DNA of 64,000 bases from an uncultured Flavobacteriaceae bacterium (lineage in GTDB: Bacteria; Bacteroidota; Bacteroidia; Flavobacteriales; Flavobacteriaceae), in the NCBI GenBank assembly GCA_947494205.1, contig CANLUH010000016.1, forward strand, positions 1-64,000. The letters are read 5' to 3'. This document shows positions 43,460 through 52,699 of this stretch, one piece after another; the first letter of the stretch is position 1, and the number at the start of each line of letters is the position of its first letter. Below the pieces are notes generated by a model. The model saw nothing but the letters and a program-made list of their open reading frames with translations, searched no databases and was not told the DNA's origin. Both the position numbers and the translations under genes were made by a program.

Positions 43460-46400
43460 TAGTAAAGGAAAAGAATTTGGTATCACTGAATTAATTAAAA
43501 ATGATACTCATAAATATTCATTTGTTATAGGGGATGCTGGGTTAGGCAAAACTTATTCTCTACAAAAACTTGCTAATGATTTATTTATTAAATCTACTCA
43601 AGACATTGAGAACTATGCAGTTACTTATTTAAATGCTAAAGAGATAAAATTAAATATCGAATTTAAAAAGAATTTTATTGACCTATTTGATGAAAGATTT
43701 AAATCAGTTTTAATTATAGATGGGTTTGATGAAATTTTTCAAAAAGAACAACACTCTTTAATAAATCATCTTAAACTTTATTTATTAGGTAATAAACGTG
43801 TAAGATGTATAATTGGCAGTAGAATACCATTTGAAAATGAAAAGGAAAAGAAAAATGAAAATGAAAATGAAAATGAATTCCAAAACAATTACATTCAGTC
43901 ATTTACAAAAGAAAACATATTAGAATACTTAAATTCTATAAAAATTGACCGTTCGTTTTTTGAAGATCATAATTATTCCAAACTGGAAAAATATTTTAAA
44001 AATCCTTTTTATCTAAAGTCAATTACAAACTATTATAAAGAAACTGCAATACTTCCTTCTAATATTTATTTCATTTTAAATAAAACATTAAATAGAGATT
44101 TACTAAAAGGTAGTAATGAAAGAATGTTAGCACTTCTTACAAGAGAATATTTCGAAAAATTAGTTTTCATTTATTATTTAGTTGAAACCAATACTCTTTC
44201 CGATAGTTTCATTGCTAAACTCATTCAATACAATAAGGATGTTTATCGTTTAATAGTAAAACACTCTTTATTTAAGTACAAAGAAGCTGAAGAGACATGG
44301 TCCATTTCTAATATAGATAAAAAAACTGAAGACTATTTGTTCTTTTCGTTTTTAAAAAAACTCCCAGAAGAGTCATTATTTGAAATATTAAACGAAGAGG
44401 ACAAAATGCTCCCACCTAGTTGGTATAATTCATTACTAATGTTAACAGATGACGAAAATATTAATACTAATGTAAAGGAAAAAATAAAAAATAAATTCCC
44501 TTCCATATTCATAAAATCATACGCAACTTATAATGAAAATGAATTCATAAATGAGGCCATTAAAAAGGAAATATTTCAAAAAATATTTGAAGAATACGAA
44601 AATTTAAACATATGGATTGATGAACAAAAATATCCTCTAAGAGATCTCGTTAAATTTGGAGATTCAACTACTAATTTCGATTATTTAATTACTAAAATAA
44701 AGACCACAGATAATATAAGAACAAAAAATAAGGCAATTAATTTATTATCAATATTTATTCCTTCTAAAGAAAGAAGCATTATTATACTTAAAACTTTAGA
44801 GAAAGAACTTTCTACTCAACAAGAAGAATATGGAATCGTTTGGGTATCTTATTATTGCTTGTCTAACTATAACGAATACTACACTAAAGAACAAAGAATA
44901 AAATTAATAAATTTATCTACAACTAATATTAAATCTATAAAAAATCATTCATACATAAGAGCAAGCGTCTATTATTACATAAACAAATGTGATTTGCATG
45001 ATAATTATATCGATTATATGTTGGAAGGTTTAACATTGTTAAAGTTATCTCATGATGTTAACGCAAAAGAAAACCAATCTAGATTATTAGATGAAAGTAT
45101 AAACTTAGAGCTATTGTTTTTTAAGATCTCAAATAAAAAAAACCTACTAACCATAATTAAAATATTATTAATAAACTATAAAGACTACAACACTTATGAC
45201 GTTGAAAAAACTGTTAATGAGCTTTTAACAAAAGCTACAAAAATTCTTAATAATGAGAAGAATATAAAACAGTTTAAATCTAGATTAATTTCTATTTTTT
45301 CTAATTACAATTCTAAGCTTGATAATTGGTTTTATTGGACCGAAATGTTTAGTATTAGCCAATTAGAAGCTTTCATAATTAATACACTTAAAGCTGAACA
45401 AGAAATATTACATAAACTAATTTACGATAGTAATATTTTTAAAGAAAGATTCTCCATTTCTATTGAAGGTATCGAAAAACTTATTACTAAGAACTCTTAT
45501 AAGGAGATTTTTAATGGTGTAGATAATGAATTAATTGAAATTGAACAAGCAAAGGAAATCTATCACTTTTTAGATAAGCGAAAAACAGAAATTCTCATTT
45601 TATATAAACAAGAATTATTAAAAAGAAACATAGATATTAGTCAAGAAATAAATACTCCTAATACACACGAAATAGAACAATTCAAGATAGAACAATTCAA
45701 TTTACTTTTTAATGTCTCGAAATTTAAACAAGAAGTCTTACATTTTTTTAAAGATAGGAATAATATCAAATTTTCTTGGAAAGAAGTTCCTGAATGGTAT
45801 AAAGACAAATTCTACTTTAATGATGATTTAAGACTTAACTTTCTAAGAAATTTAGACTATGGTAATTTACAAACGGTAATAGAGAAAACTCAAATAATTA
45901 AGCACTTTGAGAAAATTAATCTAAAAAATGTTTTAAATAAATTAATATTTCAACAACTACACAGAAAAAAATATAAATTAAACGATACTCAAAAAGAATA
46001 TTTAATTGAATGGCTAAAAGAAGAAAGTGAAAAAGTAAACTTTAAAAATGCTTTAAAAACAGATGGAACTAGTTTAAAACTAAACTCTAGGCTATTAGAC
46101 TTAATTAAATACAAAAACTATTTAGGGATTTCTTTTAGCAAAACAACATCTCTTGATTTACTTTCTTTCGATGATTTGCAGAACATAAATTTACCTTACG
46201 AAGATAGATATGACACTTATTTTATGAAGTTGATTAATGATATCAATAATTTAGAATTAGTAAAAAAAAGAGTATTTAATAATTTACAAGAACAAATTTC
46301 ACATCCTCCAATACTAACAAATCACATCATTTTTTCTGTTGAAAACAATTTAATAGAAAACTACCCACTTATAAAGCAAAACTTAATATCTATCCTGTCT

Positions 46401-47057
46401 AGATTACAGGACGTTTATTATAATGGTAATCCTTACTTAGTTTATTTTTTAATGACTAAGGATTTTGATTTTTTTAAGAAATACTTTCCTAAAGAATTAA
46501 CTGAGCTTTTTTGGAATTCAATACAACTATTAATTCAGTACGATTCATACAATTCTTTTGTTGAAGAAAGATTAAATGAACAATTTAATCTTTCAGAAAA
46601 TTATAATGATAAAGTAAGAATTAGTAATTTACTCATAGAAAATAATTCTCAAAATGCCTTAACAAAACTCTCTTCAACTATACGAAAGGCAATGGTTGAA
46701 TCAATCCCTTTAAATTCCTATGTTAAAGAATCTGCTTTATTAAAATATACACATATAGAAATAAAAGCAGCTATAGACATAATCAAACTACGATATGAAT
46801 TTAATCTTATAGGTATAGACAATCCAACAAGAGCAATAATTTTATACTTTAAAGAACTTATTCTAAATAATAAAGAAACTTTTACTGAAATAGTTCAAAA
46901 ACTTGAAGAATTATTAAAAAAAGAAAAAAGTACAATCACTAATATTGAGTTTTTAAAGATAGAAATTGATCAATTAAAAAACTTTTTTTATAAAAACTAT
47001 AAATCCAACTACTCTATAAAAGATGCATTAAATTACATTGAAAAAACAGGTTCTTAA
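43437..47057 (+). CDS. C-terminal fragment: NACHT NTPase plus large repeat/sensor region
   Basis: Open in the other frame from 43437 (after a TAG at 43434) to 47057, with no ATG before 44124, which is already past the NTPase motifs; so this half cannot be expressed intact alone. Walker A GDAGLGKT is at 43530-43553 and the NACHT-type Walker B LIIDGFDE at 43710-43733, followed by a CIIGSRIPF sensor strand. An acidic NE-repeat (hexamer AAAATG array, about 43843-43881) follows. The rest, nearly 980 residues from 44124, is Leu/Lys/Asn/Glu-rich and helical, with no motif I recognise; in NACHT proteins this part senses the trigger. Confidence 0.82.
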   Translation, partial: NFNRILIDSKGKEFGITELIKNDTHKYSFVIGDAGLGKTYSLQKLANDLFIKSTQDIENYAVTYLNAKEIKLNIEFKKNFIDLFDERFKSVLIIDGFDEIFQKEQHSLINHLKLYLLGNKRVRCIIGSRIPFENEKEKKNENENENEFQNNYIQSFTKENILEYLNSIKIDRSFFEDHNYSKLEKYFKNPFYLKSITNYYKETAILPSNIYFILNKTLNRDLLKGSNERMLALLTREYFEKLVFIYYLVETNTLSDSFIAKLIQYNKDVYRLIVKHSLFKYKEAEETWSISNIDKKTEDYLFFSFLKKLPEESLFEILNEEDKMLPPSWYNSLLMLTDDENINTNVKEKIKNKFPSIFIKSYATYNENEFINEAIKKEIFQKIFEEYENLNIWIDEQKYPLRDLVKFGDSTTNFDYLITKIKTTDNIRTKNKAINLLSIFIPSKERSIIILKTLEKELSTQQEEYGIVWVSYYCLSNYNEYYTKEQRIKLINLSTTNIKSIKNHSYIRASVYYYINKCDLHDNYIDYMLEGLTLLKLSHDVNAKENQSRLLDESINLELLFFKISNKKNLLTIIKILLINYKDYNTYDVEKTVNELLTKATKILNNEKNIKQFKSRLISIFSNYNSKLDNWFYWTEMFSISQLEAFIINTLKAEQEILHKLIYDSNIFKERFSISIEGIEKLITKNSYKEIFNGVDNELIEIEQAKEIYHFLDKRKTEILILYKQELLKRNIDISQEINTPNTHEIEQFKIEQFNLLFNVSKFKQEVLHFFKDRNNIKFSWKEVPEWYKDKFYFNDDLRLNFLRNLDYGNLQTVIEKTQIIKHFEKINLKNVLNKLIFQQLHRKKYKLNDTQKEYLIEWLKEESEKVNFKNALKTDGTSLKLNSRLLDLIKYKNYLGISFSKTTSLDLLSFDDLQNINLPYEDRYDTYFMKLINDINNLELVKKRVFNNLQEQISHPPILTNHIIFSVENNLIENYPLIKQNLISILSRLQDVYYNGNPYLVYFLMTKDFDFFKKYFPKELTELFWNSIQLLIQYDSYNSFVEERLNEQFNLSENYNDKVRISNLLIENNSQNALTKLSSTIRKAMVESIPLNSYVKESALLKYTHIEIKAAIDIIKLRYEFNLIGIDNPTRAIILYFKELILNNKETFTEIVQKLEELLKKEKSTITNIEFLKIEIDQLKNFFYKNYKSNYSIKDALNYIEKTGS

Positions 47058-47152
47058 TACTATCTTTTACACTTTAACCAACTGTTAACAACTTCCATTT
47101 TCAAAACCCATAAATAATTGTATTTTTACACATATTAAAACCAAATCATTTA

Positions 47153-47917
47153 ATGGGTAAAATCATTGCAATTGCCAATCAAAAAGGAGGTGTCGGTAAA
47201 ACGACTACTTCAGTTAACTTAGCAGCGTCTTTAGGTGTTTTAGAGAAAAAAGTATTATTAATAGATGCCGATCCACAGGCAAATTCAACATCTGGTTTAG
47301 GTATCGATGTTGAAGCTGTAAAAGTAGGCTCTTATCAACTATTAGAGCATACTGTTTCTGCACAAGAAGCCACTGTTGAGACAAGTACACCCAACCTACA
47401 TATTATACCTGCTCACATAGATCTTGTTGCTATAGAAATAGAATTAGTAGATAAAGACCAACGTGAATATATGCTAAAAAAAGCATTAGCAGATATTAAA
47501 GACGACTACGACTATATACTTATAGATTGTGCGCCTTCATTAGGATTATTAACATTGAATGCTTTAACAGCTTCCGATGCCGTGATTATTCCTATTCAAT
47601 GTGAATATTTTGCATTAGAAGGTCTTGGTAAATTATTAAACACTATAAAAAGTGTTCAAAAAATACACAACCCAGAATTAGATATAGAGGGCTTATTACT
47701 AACCATGTACGATGCCCGTTTACGTTTATCTAATCAAGTAGTAGAAGAAGTACAAAAACACTTTAACGATATGGTATTTAAAACCATAATACAACGTAAT
47801 GTCCGTTTAAGTGAAGCACCAAGTTACGGTGAGAGCATTATTAGCTATGATGCTTCAAGTAAAGGCGCTAGCAATTATTTAAGCTTAGCAAAAGAAATAA
47901 TAAATAAAAATTCCTAA
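47153..47917 (+). CDS. parA: Chromosome-partitioning ATPase ParA (Soj)
   Basis: A 254-residue Walker-type ATPase: deviant Walker A KGGVGKTT (11-18) with the signature lysine, DADPQANSTSGLG, and Walker B DYILIDCAPSLG. It binds DNA nonspecifically in its ATP state and, with ParB, separates chromosome origins. Chromosomal type by length and partner. It is followed after 3 bases by parB. Confidence 0.97.
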   Translation: MGKIIAIANQKGGVGKTTTSVNLAASLGVLEKKVLLIDADPQANSTSGLGIDVEAVKVGSYQLLEHTVSAQEATVETSTPNLHIIPAHIDLVAIEIELVDKDQREYMLKKALADIKDDYDYILIDCAPSLGLLTLNALTASDAVIIPIQCEYFALEGLGKLLNTIKSVQKIHNPELDIEGLLLTMYDARLRLSNQVVEEVQKHFNDMVFKTIIQRNVRLSEAPSYGESIISYDASSKGASNYLSLAKEIINKNS

Positions 47918-47920
47918 ACA

Positions 47921-48835
47921 ATGGCGAAGGCAACAAAGAAACAGGCTTTAGGTAGAGGATTATCTGCATTATTAAAAGACCCAAGTAACGATATAAAATC
48001 TGTACAAGATAAAAACGCAGATAAAGTAATAGGAAATATTGTAGAGTTAGAATTGGATAGTATTGAAATGAATCCATTTCAACCTCGTACTAACTTTAAT
48101 GAAGAATCATTACGCGAATTAGCGTCTTCTATAAAAGAATTAGGTGTTATACAACCTATTACAGTAAGAAAATTAGAATTCGAAAAATACCAATTAGTTT
48201 CTGGAGAACGTCGTTTTCGTGCATCTAAATCTATAGGTTTAAAAACGATTCCTGCATACATTCGTATAGCGAACGATCAGGAAAGTTTAGAGATGGCATT
48301 AGTTGAAAACATTCAACGCCAAGATTTAGACCCAATAGAAATAGCATTATCATACCAGCGTTTAATAGATGAAATTCAATTAACGCAAGAACAAATGAGC
48401 GAACGTGTAGGAAAAAAACGTTCTACAATTGCTAATTACCTTCGTTTATTAAAGTTAGATCCAATCATTCAAACAGGAATGCGAGATGGTTTTTTATCTA
48501 TGGGACACGGTCGTGCTATGATAAATATTGAAGACCCAACCATTCAGCTAGAAATCTACGAAACCATTTTAACTAAAAAACTATCGGTAAGAGATACTGA
48601 AGCTTTGGTTAAAAATTATAATGAAACTAAAGAAGTACAAGTACCAACTAAAAAGGCTGCTACACCAGAATTGCCAAAATATGTTAAAAAGGGAATGACA
48701 GCATTTTCTGAATACTTTGGGCATAAAATAGACGTTAAAGCTTCTAGTAATGGAAAAGGAAAAATTATTATCCCGTTCCATTCCGAAGAAGATTTTAACC
48801 GAATTAAAAAATTAGTAGAAGGTGGTTCTAAATAA
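47921..48835 (+). CDS. parB: Chromosome-partitioning protein ParB
   Basis: A 304-residue CTP-dependent DNA clamp that loads at parS sites. The N-terminus KKQALGRGLSALL is the ParA-interacting segment; the nuclease-like domain has IEMNPFQPRTNF and the CTP-binding GERRFRAS; a helix-turn-helix follows (TQEQMSERVGKKRSTIANYLRL in parts). The C-terminal dimerisation part is intact. I did not notice a parS palindrome in this window. Confidence 0.97.
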   Translation: MAKATKKQALGRGLSALLKDPSNDIKSVQDKNADKVIGNIVELELDSIEMNPFQPRTNFNEESLRELASSIKELGVIQPITVRKLEFEKYQLVSGERRFRASKSIGLKTIPAYIRIANDQESLEMALVENIQRQDLDPIEIALSYQRLIDEIQLTQEQMSERVGKKRSTIANYLRLLKLDPIIQTGMRDGFLSMGHGRAMINIEDPTIQLEIYETILTKKLSVRDTEALVKNYNETKEVQVPTKKAATPELPKYVKKGMTAFSEYFGHKIDVKASSNGKGKIIIPFHSEEDFNRIKKLVEGGSK

Positions 48836-49427
48836 AAGTAGCATACTATGTTTAGTCTTTTTATGTTTTAGTGTTTTTGCTTTAGCTCAAGACGATAAGG
48901 ATAATAAAACAGAAGACAAAGAGACGTCTAAAACGGAAGAAGTAACCGTAGTAATAGATAGTACACAATTAAGAAAACCAATAGATCCGCTATCCCCTTC
49001 TCGTGCTGCATTCTACTCGGCTGTATTACCAGGATTAGGACAAGCTTTCAATAAAAAATATTGGAAAATCCCTATTGTATATGCTGCTTTAGGTACAGGG
49101 ATTTATTTCTACACTAAAAACAATAAAGATTACAATCGTGTTAGAGATGCCTATAAAAGGCGTTTAGCTGGTTTTAGTGATGATGAGTTTCAAGGCCGTT
49201 TAACCGATGATGGTTTAAGAAACGCTCAACAAACACTACGACGTAATAAAGAATTATCGTTATTAATAACCGTGGGCCTATACGCACTAAATATTATTGA
49301 TGCTAATGTAGATGCGCATTTACTACAATATAATATAGATGATAATCTAACCTTAAAACCCCATTACATAATAGATGAAATGGATAATAAAGGACGTGTT
49401 GGATTAACATTAAATTTCGGGTTCTAA
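48822..49427 (+). CDS. DUF5683 domain-containing membrane protein
   Basis: A 201-residue protein starting at GTG and overlapping the parB end by 14 bases; no in-frame ATG precedes the signal peptide (KSSILCLVFLCFSVFALAQ), so GTG is the start. An acidic linker is followed by the DUF5683 core: PSRAAFYSAVLPGLGQAFNKKYWKIPIVY and a second helix near TVGLYALNIIDANVDAHL. Function unknown; the position after parB and before dapB is common in Bacteroidota. Confidence 0.9.
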   Translation: MVLNKSSILCLVFLCFSVFALAQDDKDNKTEDKETSKTEEVTVVIDSTQLRKPIDPLSPSRAAFYSAVLPGLGQAFNKKYWKIPIVYAALGTGIYFYTKNNKDYNRVRDAYKRRLAGFSDDEFQGRLTDDGLRNAQQTLRRNKELSLLITVGLYALNIIDANVDAHLLQYNIDDNLTLKPHYIIDEMDNKGRVGLTLNFGF

Positions 49428-49469
49428 AAATATAAATGATGTCCTATAAAAAGGACAAAATATCGTCTT

Positions 49470-50171
49470 ATGAAAATAGCTTTATTAGGGTATGGAAAAA
49501 TGGGAAAGACCATTGAAAGAATTGCATTAAAACGCGGCCATACTATAGTTATAAAAGCAAATGCAGATACTACTTACACTATTAAAGATGCAGATATCGC
49601 TATAGATTTTAGTCTACCAGATGTCGCCTTTAATAATATTTCTAATTGTATAAACAATAATGTACCTGTTATCTCAGGTACTACAGGCTGGCTAGACGAT
49701 TATAACAAAATAGAAACGCTTTGTAAAGCACAACAAGGCGCCTTTATATATGCTTCTAATTTTAGTTTAGGTGTTACTGTTTTTTTTGAGCTTAATAAAA
49801 CATTAGCAAAAATGATGTCAACCTTACAGCAATATAATGTTAGTATGGAAGAAATACACCATACCCAAAAATTAGACGCTCCCAGTGGTACAGCAATATC
49901 ATTAGCAAACGATATTATAGAAGAGCATAAAGATTACAACTCGTGGACTTTAGAAACCACAAAAGCCAATAGCATTCCCATTACTGCAAAGCGAATAGAG
50001 CATGTTCCTGGAACGCATACTGTTACTTATAAAAGTGAAGTAGATACTATAGATATAACACATACAGCACATAATAGAGAAGGTTTTGCGCTTGGAGCAG
50101 TAGTTGCTGCAGAATGGCTTATTGGAAAAACTGGTGTTTTTACAATGAAAGATGTGTTAAATATTGGTTAA
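49470..50171 (+). CDS. dapB: 4-hydroxy-tetrahydrodipicolinate reductase
   Basis: A 233-residue NAD(P)H-dependent reductase of the lysine/diaminopimelate pathway. Dinucleotide site LLGYGKMGKTIE at the N-terminus, IDFSLPDVAF, SGTTGW, the catalytic-region block MEEIHHTQKLDAPSGTA, and a C-terminal GFALGAVVAAEWL. The Bacteroidota form is a little shorter than E. coli DapB. Provides diaminopimelate for peptidoglycan. Confidence 0.96.
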   Translation: MKIALLGYGKMGKTIERIALKRGHTIVIKANADTTYTIKDADIAIDFSLPDVAFNNISNCINNNVPVISGTTGWLDDYNKIETLCKAQQGAFIYASNFSLGVTVFFELNKTLAKMMSTLQQYNVSMEEIHHTQKLDAPSGTAISLANDIIEEHKDYNSWTLETTKANSIPITAKRIEHVPGTHTVTYKSEVDTIDITHTAHNREGFALGAVVAAEWLIGKTGVFTMKDVLNIG

Positions 50172-50240
50172 CTAAAAATAAAAACGTAACATTTGTATAA
50201 GGAGAAATACTTATAACAATATTATAAAAAACAACGAATT

Positions 50241-51971
50241 ATGTCTGGAAATGAATGGTTAATATTTTTCTTAGTAATACAAGTTATTCATGGTTTAGCC
50301 ACATGGAAACTATACATTAAAGCTGGAAGACAAGCTTGGGAAGCTTTTGTTCCTGTTTACAATGCTGTTATTTTAATGAAAATAATAAATAGAGAATGGT
50401 GGTGGACTATTCTTTTATTCCTTCCTATAGTAAACCTTATATTATTTCCAGTAGTTTGGATTGAAACTGCTAGAAGTTATGGTAGAAATTCTAATTTGGA
50501 TACCGTATTAGCAGTTATTACTTTAGGTTTTTTCAACTTCTATTTAAACTACGTTGCAGATGTAAAATATATTGAAAATAGAGACTTAAAACCACGAACA
50601 GGTTTAGGAGATTGGGTAAGTTCTATCGCTTTTGCAGTTGTTGCGGCAACAATAGTACATACTTATTTTATACAACCATTTGTTATTCCGTCATCATCTT
50701 TAGAAAAATCTTTATTAATTGGAGATTTCCTATTTGTAAGTAAGTTTCATTATGGGGCCCGTTTACCTATGACTACTGTTGCATTACCAATGGTACACGA
50801 CTCTATTCCATTAACAAAACAAAAATCATATTTATTTAGCGATGATTATGAAGCTCGCAAAAGTTCTTGGTTAAACAAGCTGCAGTTACCGTACATGCGA
50901 TTACCTGCTTTTGAAAAAATTGACAGAAACGAAATTGTTGTTTTCAATCAGCCAGCAGATACTTTGTTAGACATGAATGTCTTTACACCAGACAGAAACT
51001 ACTACAAACCTATAGATAAAAAAACAAACCTTGTAAAGCGTTGTGTTGGAACGCCTGGTGATTCTTTAGAAATTAAAGATGGTTACGTATACATTAACGG
51101 AAAGAAAAACGAATTACCAGATCGTGCTAAATTACAATTTTATCATACTATAGAGCCTCAAACTATGGCTCAAACTTTGTCTAACAAGTATGGGCTTAAT
51201 GAAACACAGCAACGTCAAATTTTTGCTATAGAAAATAGATTTTGGGACAACCCGCAACTACAATCTTACTTAAGAACTGAAGGTATCATACTAAACGTTG
51301 AATCTAAAGACTCTTTAAGGACTTTAGTAACTGGAGGCATGACTCAGAAACTTTTTAATCAGTTAAAAGTAAAAGTGGCCAGTTCTATCTTAAATGTTAA
51401 CATGACAGAAGAGATGGCTGAGCAAATACGTAAAGAAAACGGCGTCACTTCTGTAACAAGAATAAATTCTAAAATTCCAGATTTTTCATTATTCCCACAA
51501 GATAGAAGCTACAGAAACTCCACAGATAACTTTGGCCCTCTATACATTCCAAAAAAAGATGCTACAGTAGATTTAAATGTAGACGTTTTACCATTATACA
51601 AACGTATTATTACAGAATATGAAGGCAATACGCTTTCTGTAAATGGTAACCAGATAAAAATTAATAATGAAATAGCGACTAGCTATACTTTTAAACAAGA
51701 CTACTACTGGATGATGGGAGATAACAGACAACGCTCTGCCGATTCTAGATTCTGGGGATTCGTACCGCATAATCACGTTGTAGGAAAACCCGTTTTAATA
51801 TGGATGAGTTGGGATACCAATGGCTCTGGACTGAATAAAATACGTTGGAATAGATTATTTACAACAGTACATGGTGGAGGAAACCCTGTATCTTACTTTA
51901 TTCCATTTTTAGTAGTATTGGCTGGCCTTATTGGATTTAACAAATGGAGAAAGCGTAAGAAAGCTGCTTAA
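50241..51971 (+). CDS. lepB: Signal peptidase I with fused N-terminal membrane domain
   Basis: A 576-residue protein, much longer than E. coli LepB. Residues 1-115 form a DUF5684-like four-helix membrane module (AGRQAWEAFVPVYNAVILMKI). The S26 peptidase begins near 123: VIPSSSLEKSLLIGD with the catalytic Ser most likely S153, then the Lys block LVKRCVGTPGDSLEI and the C-terminal GDNRQRSADSRFWGFVP. The canonical SxM is SSL here. A final helix ends the protein. It removes signal peptides at the outer face of the inner membrane. Confidence 0.94.
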   Translation: MSGNEWLIFFLVIQVIHGLATWKLYIKAGRQAWEAFVPVYNAVILMKIINREWWWTILLFLPIVNLILFPVVWIETARSYGRNSNLDTVLAVITLGFFNFYLNYVADVKYIENRDLKPRTGLGDWVSSIAFAVVAATIVHTYFIQPFVIPSSSLEKSLLIGDFLFVSKFHYGARLPMTTVALPMVHDSIPLTKQKSYLFSDDYEARKSSWLNKLQLPYMRLPAFEKIDRNEIVVFNQPADTLLDMNVFTPDRNYYKPIDKKTNLVKRCVGTPGDSLEIKDGYVYINGKKNELPDRAKLQFYHTIEPQTMAQTLSNKYGLNETQQRQIFAIENRFWDNPQLQSYLRTEGIILNVESKDSLRTLVTGGMTQKLFNQLKVKVASSILNVNMTEEMAEQIRKENGVTSVTRINSKIPDFSLFPQDRSYRNSTDNFGPLYIPKKDATVDLNVDVLPLYKRIITEYEGNTLSVNGNQIKINNEIATSYTFKQDYYWMMGDNRQRSADSRFWGFVPHNHVVGKPVLIWMSWDTNGSGLNKIRWNRLFTTVHGGGNPVSYFIPFLVVLAGLIGFNKWRKRKKAA

Positions 51972-52020
51972 AAGTAATTTAGTCTTAAAAACAAACTATT
52001 TTTTAACATCATAAAATATT

Positions 52021-52047
52021 AAGCAGCTATCATTAAAGTAGCTGCTT
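52021..52047 (+). terminator. Hairpin terminator after lepB
   Basis: AAGCAGCTA (52021-52029) pairs with TAGCTGCTT (52039-52047); T-rich sequence after it is modest, so strength is uncertain. Confidence 0.65.
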
Positions 52048-52081
52048 AGTTGTTTAAACAAAATAACCTTTTTATTTAGTA

Positions 52082-52699
52082 ATGCACATTTTAATCCATC
52101 CAACATACTTTCCTAGCATTGCTACTTTTGTTACTATTTCAAAAGCAGAAACTGTTACTTTTGAAATGATGGATAATTTCCAGAAGCAAACCTATAGAAA
52201 CCGAAGTTATATTTATGCCGCAAATGGAAAACTACAATTAAGCATACCTGTTATTTATTCACAAAAAAATAGACAACACTACAAAGATGTTAGAATTGCG
52301 AATGATTATCATTGGCAGGACATTCATTGGAAGTCTTTAGAGTCTGCCTATAGAACATCTCCTTTTTTTGAATTTTATGCAGATGAATTAGAACCTCTTT
52401 TTAAAACATCTTTTGACACTATTTTAGAATTTAACTTAAAATGTTTCGAAGTGATTTGTGAGTGTCTTCAATTAGATTTAGAGCCTAAGAAAACGCATAC
52501 TTACAAAAAAGAGCTAGAAGACATAGTAGATTATAGACTTTTGGTAAATGCTAAAAAAGAACCTGCTTATAATTTTGATAATTACACTCAAGTGTTTTCA
52601 GAAAAACATGGATTCATTTCTAATTTAAGTATTTTAGATTTACTCTTCAACGAAGGTCCTAATGCATTATCTTATTTAGAATCTCAGCAGCTTCCCTAA
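52082..52699 (+). CDS. WbqC family protein
   Basis: A 205-residue protein with the WbqC-type N-terminus (LIHPTYFPSIATF) and the block NRSYIYAANGKLQLSIPV. WbqC proteins occur in glycan and O-antigen clusters and are thought to act in sugar modification; the activity is not proven. In Flavobacteriia the gene regularly follows lepB, as here. Its stop overlaps the next start by one base. Confidence 0.88.
   Translation: MHILIHPTYFPSIATFVTISKAETVTFEMMDNFQKQTYRNRSYIYAANGKLQLSIPVIYSQKNRQHYKDVRIANDYHWQDIHWKSLESAYRTSPFFEFYADELEPLFKTSFDTILEFNLKCFEVICECLQLDLEPKKTHTYKKELEDIVDYRLLVNAKKEPAYNFDNYTQVFSEKHGFISNLSILDLLFNEGPNALSYLESQQLP

Larger units (their letters stand above)
42778..47057 (+). pseudogene. SMEK-NACHT STAND NTPase locus, frame broken by an 11-bp duplication
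   Basis: One gene split into two frames. The span is 4280 bases; removing one copy of the 11-base tandem repeat at 43430-43451 leaves 4269, exactly 1423 codons, and joins the halves as ...NTFINRILIDSKGKEFG. The repaired protein has 1422 residues: SMEK-type domain (1-about 130), linker, NACHT NTPase (Walker A 248-255, Walker B with D311), and about 1000 residues of helical repeat-like C-terminus. This is the layout of bacterial NACHT anti-phage sensors. The DNA is more AT-rich than the flanking mutB and parA. Whether this is a dead gene or a phase-variable one cannot be told from one sequence. Confidence 0.85.

Noticed and set aside
43430-43460. Programmed -1 frameshift joining the SMEK and NACHT frames
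   Set aside because: The overlap (43437-43452) has no X XXY YYZ slippery heptamer and no clear downstream stem; the exact 11-bp duplication explains the frame change better.
47057-48835. parS site near parAB
   Set aside because: No 14-16 base palindrome of the GTTCCACGTGGAAC kind was noticed in or around these genes.
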